Below, in pieces: positions 55,746-64,000 of a stretch of DNA of 64,000 bases. The stretch is from Neoceratodus forsteri. Taxonomy: Eukaryota > Chordata > Ceratodontiformes > Ceratodontidae. The notes below the pieces were generated by a model. The model saw only the letters and a program-made list of their open reading frames with translations. It did no database searches and was not told where the DNA came from. The stretch's first letter is position 1, and every line of letters starts with the position of its first letter. Location: positions 607,752,001 to 607,816,000 of the forward strand of contig JADMNL010000023.1 in NCBI GenBank assembly GCA_016271365.2, read 5' to 3'. The position numbers and the translations under genes were made by a program.

Positions 55746-58074
55746 TTCCTGGAGCAGCTTTCATGAGGTAGCAGCAATACATCAGGCCTCCAGATCAATG
55801 AGACTAGAAAGGTCCACAAGAAAGTATAATGGAAAGAAGCACAGAGTGATGGAGACAACAAGGGAAAATGCTGTGATGTAGTTGTAAAGCTGTGGGTTTA
55901 GTGCCTGGAGTTATAACTATATAGAACCAGAATAGGAGGACATACATGATAGGAAGTTGAGCCGAGTATGAGGAAATGCTTGCTAGAGTCTAGGGAAGAG
56001 ATGGTAGATGGGGAGGAGCCCATGAAACAAAGAAAATGAGCCAAAACAGCAGAAATGAATAAGCAAGCACAGAATCCAGCATCATGGAGAAGGGCATCCA
56101 GTACAGGATTTATCTAGTGTTTGAGGAAAATGTGACCCAGACGCCAGTAGTTTGGTCTAGGAAACACAAGGAATAAAAGCCCCTGTAACTGATTGGCAAT
56201 TGAACACTGCTACTGTATGGATCCATTAAGAACACTGAATACATAGACAGGTAAACATTATAAAGTATTTCTTTCAACCTGTACAAAATTCAAGGAGTTC
56301 AAAATGCTGAGCAGGAATGACTGTTCAAAAGTAAATGGCAAACTGAAGGAGCTGAATACAAGAAGAAAACTGCATACATGTGAGTTCTGAAGTTGCAAAC
56401 AACCTTAAAAGCTTAGCTGAGCAAAACTGGAAAGCACTGTACATGTTTATAGCAAAACTGGAATGAAAGGAGAGTGACAGACAGAGAGATCACATATACA
56501 TAAAAACTAAAGGGACATCACATGGTAAACTGTAGGGCTTCCATGTCACCATATGCATGTGACCTATACTATGTCTGTGCAGCTATTATGCAAATGTTAG
56601 TTTTATATATACAAATTCTTTGGTGAAAGACAAAGGAAGGGAAATACAATATTGCTGCAGCCATAGCTACTGTAAGTGGCGGTAGAAGTGAATAAAGTAA
56701 AATAATGCAAACCAAAGAAGATCTATGGAGCAGCAGATACATGACACAGAATCCCCAAAAGCAAAACAAACACAGACACTATAGAAGTCCAAGGGAGCAA
56801 GCGGATGGGGTGGGGGCAGAGAGTTGGCCTGAGGAAGCAGAGAGATCATACAATAGAACTGTAGCAAGAAAATATGATCCTCTAAGGAGGTTTGAGCACA
56901 TTCCCTTAAATAGACCATACAGCAGGATATACTTAAGAGTCACACTGCTCACTGAACCCCATGCTGTAGCCTTCCAATTCTTGTATTCTAATTTGCACCA
57001 TGCAGTACATCTGTTTCCTGATTTGTTTCAAGTTTTGTTTTTATTGTACTCATTTTCTATTATCCCCCAGGTTCACAACTGGAAATTAGCTTCATCTCAG
57101 TTTGCCTTTCTTAGTCACCAGTTTCCAAAGAAATAAAGAAATTTATTAAAATTAAAATAATACCTATTAACCATGGCAGTAATGCTAATGGTGTTACAAT
57201 AACAAAGCAATGCTTTGCCAGGGCTGACCACAGATCTGACAGTCTGTTTCTTTTATCTTCTGTACTAATACACTCCTCCATCTCTATTTTTGTTCTGTGT
57301 CTATTTGACGGCCACCCTAGGGGAAACTTGATTTTCTGACACTTCCAGTTAGAGCTGGACAACCAGATCTGTGAATTGGAGTCCCAATTATTTCAATGTG
57401 GACTCTAAACATTTGGATGCTGAATCTAAACCAGAACCATGTTTTCCATGCTTTGTGCACTTTTATTTCCATTACTGATCATATTACTAGCTTCCTGAAG
57501 ATTAAAAAATATAAACCGACGGTTGGAAAATTAACATTTCATAAGGTTCCCTGCAGCTCCCAAGATACCATATCTTGTTGATCGGTTATTAGTCCCTGTA
57601 GGAAATGTTAACTGACTGGAAGAAGTACAGTGATAACTGCTTATTGAGTTCTGTCTGTACTGTAAAACTACTTTTGATTTAATAGTGCTTCAACTTAATT
57701 CCCACATCACTCACTGCCCATTACAATTACCTTAGTATAACAACACTTTGCTATAATGCCCCAAATTGCCTACTGCCTGGAAACATATTACAGTATCTGG
57801 AGAGTCCCTAAAAATACTTGATACTGTAGGTGAGGTTTTGCTACACAGTGGTAATTTTGCTCAATGTTTGAAACAACTGGAGGACATGATACTGGAAATG
57901 TAAATCCCAAATATTAAGGCTTGCTACAGTATTCAGAAAATACAGTGTGCTAATTCATTCCTCCATCCATACGCTCTAGTTGCTATGCTACAGTTTGGAG
58001 TTTTACCCAATGGCATTGCGATTTAAAGTCTCAGCTAATAAATACTGTAGCATAAATATGTAAATACACAGAAA
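55746..58074. other. Unassigned region, partly related to repeat X
   Basis: I find no LINE or SINE coding trace. 56895-56985 (CCCTTAAATAGAC, CACTGCTCACTGAACCCCA, GTAGCCTT) resembles 47145-47215, so part of this region belongs to the same interspersed repeat. The longest open frame (56705-57136, 143 codons) has no recognisable motif. Confidence 0.4.
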
Positions 58075-58990
58075 CTTAGAGAAAGAGGCAGAAAAAACAG
58101 TGATTCATCCAGTCTGCCCAAGTCCCTCTAAGCCCTAGAACCTGCTGTTCTTCCAGGGTACTAACCCTGCCTATCTTCCACTATTCTCCACCCCGAGCAA
58201 CCACTATACCCTTCATTCTATCCCATTGCTGCTTGAAATCCTAAATGTTTTAACACCCATGAACTGAGGTGACAGACTGCTCCATGGTTCCACCACTTTT
58301 CAGTAAAGTAGTACTTCCTCACAACCCTCCTAAAATTCACTCCTGTTAGTTTCCACTTATGTCCATGAGACCATGAGTTAGTTTTAAGCTAAATAGTTCC
58401 ACACAGTTCTCTTTGTTAATTCCTTTAAGGAACTTGACGGTTTCTATCATATCTTCCCTCTCTCTTCTGGTTCCTGAGTACATGTTTACTGCCTTGAGGT
58501 GCTCCTTATAGAATCTACCCTCCTGGCCCTGAACTATTTTTGGTACTCTGCACTGCACTGTCTCCAGCTCATCCTTATCCTTTCTGAGGTCAGGACTCTA
58601 GAACTGGGCATAATACTCCAGGTGAGACCTCAGCAGGGATCTATACAGGAAGTATTACCTTTTTCCTTCTGCTATCAATACCCACCTGATACATCCCAAC
58701 ATCCTATTAGGGAAGGGAAGGGAAATTGTTTAACCAGGAAGGCACACTAAGCTAGACTTGTTTTCAGGTGTGAGCTGGGAGCACAAGGATGTTAAGTGAT
58801 TTGCTCTGGGTCATGCAGTATGCAAGGGTGGTTGATGGGATTCAAACCCAGGTCTTCAAGTTTGCAGCTCAGTGCTCTAGCCACTACACTGGATTAGCCT
58901 TGCTTAGGCCTTGTTGCACTAACTCAATTGCTTAAATGAGTTGTTGATAATAACTCAGTGTCCCCACTCATTCATATCCAAGTACAACTG
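58075..58990 (-). mobile_element. LINE U, CR1/L2-type 3' part, interrupted by a SINE
   Basis: The minus strand ends near 58075 (TAAGTTTCTGTG type). It carries a decayed tail (58100-58350), GTRREREDMIETVKFLKGIN near 58405-58470 and VNMYSG, then text corresponding to the thumb up to 58710. SINE copy 4 follows, and beyond it a few host-like bases (GCCTTGTTGCACTAA) at 58910-58930. No intact frame. Confidence 0.7.
58711..58892 (-). mobile_element. SINE copy 4, tRNA-headed CORE-like SINE
   Basis: Minus strand: CCAGTGTAGTGGCTAGAGC head, GGGTTTGAATCCC (B-box-like), CTTGCATACTGCATGACCC, AGAGCAAATCACTTAAC, TTGTGCTCCCAGCTCACACC, then TGAAAACAAGTCTAGC and CTTCCTGGTTAAACAA. ATTAG at 58706-58710 and 58893-58897 is a possible target-site duplication. 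About 80% like copy 3 along its length. Confidence 0.8.
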
Positions 58991-59084
58991 CATTCCTATT
59001 GGACCTGTATGAAAATTTGAATTTTTTAACAGGAAGCCAGATGAGAGAAATATCTGATTGGTTATACATCCTACAGTATAACAT

Positions 59085-59088
59085 GCAA

Positions 59089-59150
<62 letters not shown>
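59085..59150. repeat. (TA)n microsatellite
   Basis: About 50 uninterrupted bases of TA (59099-59150) after a short TATGTGTG lead-in. Confidence 0.95.
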
Positions 59151-59151
<1 letters not shown>

Positions 59152-59260
59152 TAAAAAAGCTTTGTTAAGGCATCTACTAAGGTTCAAATTAAAGCATCAA
59201 AAGTATGGAAATTCAGTGTTAGGGTTCCCAACCCTAACTCCAAATTCCCTTCCCCAACAA

Positions 59261-59268
59261 CACACACA

Positions 59269-59298
<30 letters not shown>
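59261..59298. repeat. (CA)n microsatellite in left arm
   Basis: CACACA run broken once by TG. Its inverted partner is the (TG)n run at about 61868-61888 in the right arm. Confidence 0.9.
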
Positions 59299-59299
<1 letters not shown>

Positions 59300-59469
59300 G
59301 CAAGCAAAGGAAGAGAGGCACCAACACAACCAATCAGAGACATCCATCATCAGGTAAGACAAAGAACATACATCTCTCTGAACACTACAAGAGACATCCA
59401 TCACATGATCCACCAACTGTATGAGCTGTGCTACCATGGCAGTGGCTTTGTCAAAATTATGTATGGGCT

Positions 59470-59710
59470 GGGGCTCAGGGTCCAGAGGACACTGCACTTC
59501 CACATCATGAAATGGTGACATTTACATGGCAGTGCAGGGTCCACAAGACCCTGCTCTCCTTCAGATGTGCAGAAAAAATATGTAAGGTGTAAGGTCCTGT
59601 ATGGGTGGAGTGCAGGGTCCAGAGGACCCTGCACTTCCTCATCATGTAATGGTGACATTTGAATAGCAGCACAGGATCCCACAGACTCTGTGCTCCTACA
59701 GATTGTAAAG

Positions 59711-59748
<38 letters not shown>

Positions 59749-60122
59749 TATATATCTATATATATATATATATAGATATATATCTATATATATATAGATA
59801 TATATCTATATATATATATATATATGGGAGCACAGGGTCCTGTATTGGTGGATGGACTCTGTACTCCCATATCATGTAATGGCCCATAGGACCCTGCACT
59901 CCTACAGATGTGCAGAACAATTATGTATATATGGGGGCACATGTCCAAGGACCCTGCACTTCCGTAGTTTGCAATGGTGATATTTCATGGCAGCACAGGG
60001 TCCATAGGACCCTGCATTTATACACTGTTGAAAATTATGATTTTATGGTAGAACGTTTTGCTGGAGTGTGCACCAGTACAGTATGGAACATATATGTTTC
60101 TGTGGAAGCACAGGGTCTTACC
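59470..60122. repeat. Dimeric minisatellite with palindromic cores
   Basis: Two alternating half-units each hold a palindrome. Half A has GTGCAGGGTCC..GGACCCTGCAC, then TTCC.CATCATGTAATGGTGA. Half B has GCACAGGGTCC..GGACCCTGC, then CTCCTACAGATGTGCAGAA. Dimers start near 59470, 59606, 59826 and 59935. The perfect inverted repeat AGTGCAGGGTCC / GGACCCTGCACT with spacer AGA is at 59609-59635. Confidence 0.75.
59709..59825. repeat. AT-rich palindromic microsatellite
   Basis: Alternating TA runs interrupted by symmetrical GATATATATC and CTATATATATAG units. It expands one half-unit of the surrounding minisatellite. Confidence 0.9.
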
Positions 60123-60125
60123 TGA

Positions 60126-61817
60126 TAGAAACATAGAAATATAGACTTTGATGGCAGATAAGGACCGCTTGGCCCACCTAGTCTGCCCATTTCAATACCT
60201 ACAGGATAAGCTACAAATCCTACTTAACCAGCATCCTATTTCTTCCTACCCCCAAGAATTGCCTTACGTCTGTCCCATGCATTCTTGAATTCTCCCACAG
60301 TTTTAGACTCCACAACCTCAGGAAGGCTGTTCCATGCGTACACCACCTCTGTGTGAAAAATACTTTCACATTGCCCTGAGCCGCCCCTCTCTATCTTCAA
60401 ATTGTGCCCCTTTGTTCTTGTACATCTGTTTTTCTGAAAGATGCCACCCTCTTGGACTTTGTTGATTCCACTGAGGTACTTAAATATAATATCCCCTCCT
60501 CCTTTCCTCAAAGGTATACATATTAAGCTCCTTTAGTCTGTCCTTGTATGGCTTCTCTTGCAGACCCTGCATCATTTTAGTTGCCCTCCTCTGACTGCCT
60601 CCATCCTGTCTATGTCCTTGTGGAGATGGGGTCTCCAGAACTGGGTGCAGTACTCAGATGGGATCTCACCAACTGTTTGTACAGATGGATAACAACTTCC
60701 TGTTTTCTGCGGTGATGCCTCTCCTATACATCCCAATATCCCCAGCCCTCCCTAGTGCCTTCTCACATTGCTTGCTAACCTTAAGGTCATCTGATATGAT
60801 TACCCCAGGTCTCTTTCCATTTCTGTTGTTGTTGCTATCTCCCACCCCCACTGTGTAATCTTCTCCTGGGTTTTGTTTCCCTGGTGCATTATTTTGCACT
60901 TCTTTGCATTGAATCCAAGCTGCCATACTTCTGACCATTCCACCAACCTTGCCAAGTCTCTTCTCATCCGTTCCACGCCTCCATGTGTATCAACCCTGTT
61001 GCTGATCTTTGTGTCATCTGCAAAGAGGCATACTTTTCCTTCTAGTCCCCCTGCAATGTCACTTATAAAGACATTAAAAGGACTAGACCCAGTCTGGAAC
61101 CCTGCAGTACCCACCAGTAACCCCTCTTTCTTCAGAGGACTCTGTTTACAATTACCTTCTGTGTCCTGTTGTCCAGCCAATGTTTTACCTAGGTTTCCAC
61201 CCTGGGACCCACCCCAGGCTGGCTAATTTGATTATTAATCTTGTGTGGGACTGTGTCAGATGCCTTGCTAAAGACTAGGTAGGTCATGTTCACAACCCCT
61301 CCCTGGTCTACTACTTTGGTCACCCCATCAAAGAAATCAATTAGATTCATGTGACTTGATCTTCTCACTGTGAACCCATGCTGCCTTGGGTCCTGTGCCC
61401 CACTGGCTTCTAGTTACTTAACAATTCTTTCCTTCAGAAGTGATCCATCACTTTCACTACCACAGAGGTCAAACTCACAGGTCTGTAATTTCTGACTCTG
61501 TCTTGCTGCCACTTTTGTGAAGGGGAATCACATCTGCTTTCCTCCAGTCCTGAGGTATCACACCATCCTCCCATGATTTGTTAAAATGGTAGTCAGTGGT
61601 GTCACTAGTTCTCCTCTTAATTATTTTAGAATTCTGGGTGAATTCCATCAGTCTCTTGCTTTGTCCACTCAGTTTTAGGAGTTCTTTCAGAACCCTTTTC
61701 TTCTGTGAAAGGACTGGTATTGACCCCTATATCCAGAGTGCTTCTTTAATTGAATTAGGTACTTCCCTCCTCCTTTTGTGAATACTGAGCAGAAGTATTC
61801 ATTCAGTATCCCTGCAA
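60126..61817 (-). pseudogene. LINE V, CR1/L2-type, 5'-truncated ORF2 and 3' end
   Basis: The 3' end is at 60126 (CTATGTTTCTA on minus). Minus-strand coding from about 61817: pre-RT traces near 61640-61690, FFDWVTK-type text near 61325, a degraded FSKAF-type block near 61250, VFISDIAGGLEGKVCLFADD near 61020-61080 with the catalytic box intact, and DTKISNRVDTHGGVERMRRD. Then come WQLGFNAKKCKIMHQGNKTQ near 60880-60930, DLGVIISDDLKVSKQCEKA, and the tail (RTKGHNLKIERGG, YAWNSLPEVVESKTVGEFKN) to 60250. Close to LINE I and the parents of F, H and K. It interrupts the arm-minisatellite structure. Confidence 0.85.
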
Positions 61818-62045
61818 TGGCTGTCTCTGATTGGTTGTGTTGCCTTGCCCTTCCTCTGCTTGCATATGTGTGTGTGTGTGTGTGTGTCTTGGAGGGAGGG
61901 AGGGACTGCAAGTTAGGTTAGGAATCCTAACACTGAATTTACATACTTTTGTCACTCTAATGTGAACTCTAATTGATGCATTACCAACATTTTTGCAATA
62001 AATGTCCTCACTTTTGAGAAAGTATAATCATACCTTTATTTTCTT

Positions 62046-62450
62046 ATGGGAGCACAAGGCCTTTGGACCCTGCACTCCCATCAATTCAAAGTGAGTGGCA
62101 GGGAGCAAAGGGCCCTCCTGGCCCTGTTCTCCCATCCATGCATATAGTAATTCACCCTCAGTTCCATGTGGCAGTGCAGGGCTCTTGGGCCCTGAACTCC
62201 CATCAGTCCATCATGAGTGGTACAGCCCTGTGCTCTCACCCATGCCTATTGTAACTGTCTCTCATTTCCTTGTGGAGTGCTAGGAGCACAGGGCCCTTCA
62301 GTCCTTGTACTCCCAGCCATACCTATTGTAATTGCCCTTCATTTACATATGGTAGTGCAGAGCCCTCTGGGACCTGTGCTCCCATAAGTCCATAGTGAGT
62401 GTTGGGCACACAAGGTCCTTCTGGCCCTGTGCTCCCATCTATGCCTTTTG
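62046..62450. repeat. Second palindromic minisatellite array
   Basis: Half-units near GGGAGCACAGGGCC....GGCCCTG(T/C)(G/A)CTCCCAT alternate with spacers containing CCATAGTGAGTG or CC(A/T)ATTGTAATT. The architecture matches 59470-60122 but the core reads GGGCC instead of GGTCC. About six half-units. Confidence 0.7.
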
Positions 62451-63340
62451 CAACGTATAGGTCACGTGTGCTGTAGTCATTACAATGCATTCAAATCTGT
62501 TTTTTCTTTATTATTTTTCACAGTGCCTGGAAACATGCAAGAGCATAGTACACATAAAAGATATACTAAGTTGCAAGTGGCACTGAAGCCATATCTCAAA
62601 GCATTTTTGAGATTTAACATCTAAAAGGTACCCCAACCATCATAATGTTACCCTATGAGGAATTCCAAATCTTCAAAGTCTCATAACTGTGCCATGCAGT
62701 GAAATTTTTCCACCAAATCACGAAAGCCCTTTCAACCCTGAAAATTGCAGCCCTAAAAGTCTAAACCGCTTCTTTGCAGTGAAGTGATAAAGAAACAGAT
62801 ATATTTTTAAAGTACTTTCACAAATCGTGACACTGTGAGAGTTGTTACATGAAGGTCTAGGTCATTCTTCTGCAGTTTGCAGCAGAACCCCGCAATTGCT
62901 TGAAATAGTGTCTAATTTGCAGCTCTTTTTGCAAATGTATTTTGCAATTTCCTATGAAGTAGTGTCACAACTGGCAAGAGTAATAAATCTCAAAGTTTAA
63001 AAAACATATTTGTAGGCACTTTGGGGCAAACTGACACTAGAATTTGAAAGTTTGGGACACGATTAGGTAAACACAAGGGTTGGTATTTACTAAGGGAATG
63101 TATTTTCTTAAATTACTTAGTTTTTTCCATGTTGCTAACTGAAAACAAGATGGTGGCAGCATGAAAGCACTTTCTTTATTTGCAACACTACAAAGTGCTT
63201 TTGGGAAAGCAAAATGTTGCATGGCACATCCAATTTTTCCCAATAACTTATGAACAGTTTAATTTTTTTTCACCAAACCTTCAAAGGGCACATCTGTGAC
63301 TCAAGACCTATACCCTAAGCATTTCAGACCAAAACCCCAA
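62451..63340. other. Unassigned AT-rich region before the satellite
   Basis: No LINE or SINE trace. The pieces TTTTTC.ACCAAA...CTTTCAA near 62707 and 63266 may be very old copies of the satellite or its flank. Confidence 0.35.
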
Positions 63341-64000
63341 GTCATTTTGCACAGCGGTGTGACAAAGAATTTGACAAAACTGGTAATTTACAAATTGTTT
63401 GAGACACGTATTCCACTGCTGCACATTCAACTGAAACAAAGATTGCCAGATAAACAGATCATTGGTCCCTGATGGCACATGCCAAATGTCATCCAAATTG
63501 CTTCAACAGTTGCAAAGTTATTAAAGCACACAATTGTTAGTTTAACATAGAAATGAAGGCATTTGGCAAAACAAATGTGATTTACACATTTGGGACAATA
63601 TATCCCCACAGCTATACATTCAACTGGAACAACACTTGCTATATCAGGAGATCTTTGGTCCCTAATGAGGCATGTCAAATTTCATGTACATCACCTGAGC
63701 AGTTGCTAAGCTACAGAAGCACAAAATATTCAGTTTAACATAGAAGTGAAGAAAGATTTTGACAAGAAACAGTGATTTACACATTTTGGGACTCTATATC
63801 TCCATACTCACATATTCAATTGAAAAGAACTTGCCATATCAAGAGATCTTTGGTCTCTAATAAGGCATGCTGAATTTCATGTAAATCACCAAAACAGTTG
63901 GTAAGTTTTTAAAGCAAAAAAAAATATTCAGTTTGACATAAAAGTGAAGAAAGTATTTGACAAAATATGGTGATGTATACATTTTGGGACTACATTCCAG
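63341..64000. repeat. ~195-bp tandem satellite, at least 3.3 copies, runs off the window
   Basis: Monomers share TTTGACA.AA, GTGATTTACACATTTTGGGA, ATTCAACTG.AA.A, TTGCCATATCA.GAGATC, TTTGGTC.CTAAT.AGGCATG, ATTTCATGTA.ATCACC and AGTTTAACATAGAAGTGAAG. The last motif is at about 63541, 63735 and 63931, giving periods of 194-196. Identity rises toward the right end. No long open frame is conserved between monomers. Confidence 0.85.

Larger units (their letters stand above)
59151..61999. repeat. Inverted-repeat arms flanking minisatellite and LINE V
   Basis: The left arm 59151-59345 and right arm 61819-61999 are inverted copies. Left GTATGGAAATTCAGTGTTAG, the (CA)n run, CATATGCAAGCAAAGGAAG and CAACACAACCAATCAGAGAC match the reverse complement of the right arm at about 80%. 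They could be terminal inverted repeats of one element of about 1.2 kb (after removing LINE V), or two copies of one repeat in opposite orientation. Confidence 0.7.

Noticed and set aside
56705..57136. 143-codon open frame as a host gene
   Set aside because: No motif, no splice context and partial similarity of the region to repeat X.
59096..59518. 140-codon open frame starting with repeated Ile-Tyr
   Set aside because: Produced by the (TA)n and (CA)n microsatellites.
59470..60122. CRISPR-like regular repeats
   Set aside because: Half-units differ from each other, spacers are themselves repeated, and the context is vertebrate mobile elements.

Overview
This window looks like a repeat-saturated stretch of a vertebrate nuclear genome. 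I find no host exon, rRNA, tRNA gene or prokaryote-type feature. Almost every recognisable coding trace is a decayed non-LTR retrotransposon (LINE). At least three groups are present: CR1/L2-type (FADD catalytic box, ORF1 with an SGNH-esterase-like domain, 3' ends resembling TTTCTATGTTTCTATG), a second group with a YADD box, an FKYLG-type motif and TAAATAAA tails, and Tx1/L1-type. A tRNA-derived SINE with a CORE-like centre is present in four copies. The mix fits an amphibian-like genome, perhaps a caecilian; that is inference from repeat content only.

Layout: 0.2-4.3 kb holds a nearly whole minus-strand CR1/L2 LINE (A). 4.3-11 kb is mostly non-coding and contains direct repeats, a diverged minisatellite, an ~800-bp insertion and a small nested LINE. 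11-19 kb holds several plus-strand LINE pieces, one with an internal tandem duplication, an unclassified 1.9-kb block and a 423-bp foldback element. 19.4-24.3 kb is a plus-strand LINE (H) split by an almost full-length minus-strand LINE (I). 25.7-35.7 kb is one plus-strand LINE (J) interrupted by LINE K, which is itself interrupted by LINE L; SINEs also sit in J. 35.7-37 kb is a tandemly repeated palindromic block. 37.1-46.9 kb is a second nest: CR1/L2 LINE M contains Tx1/L1-like LINE N, which contains LINE O and a 601-bp element P. 47.5-50.4 kb is a second Tx1/L1-like element (Q) with a clear target-site duplication. 51.6-58.9 kb is LINE and SINE debris. 59-62.5 kb combines inverted-repeat arms, a palindromic dimeric minisatellite and LINE V. 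The window ends inside a ~195-bp tandem satellite.

The elements do not form a cooperative gene system. What connects them is insertion history: several insertions can be removed by eye so that host reading frames or host repeats rejoin, often with short target-site duplications. That gives a relative order of activity. The SINE family appears to share its 3' tail with the second LINE group, suggesting it was mobilised by that machinery. All coordinates of decayed elements are approximate to about 5-30 bases unless a target-site duplication is stated.
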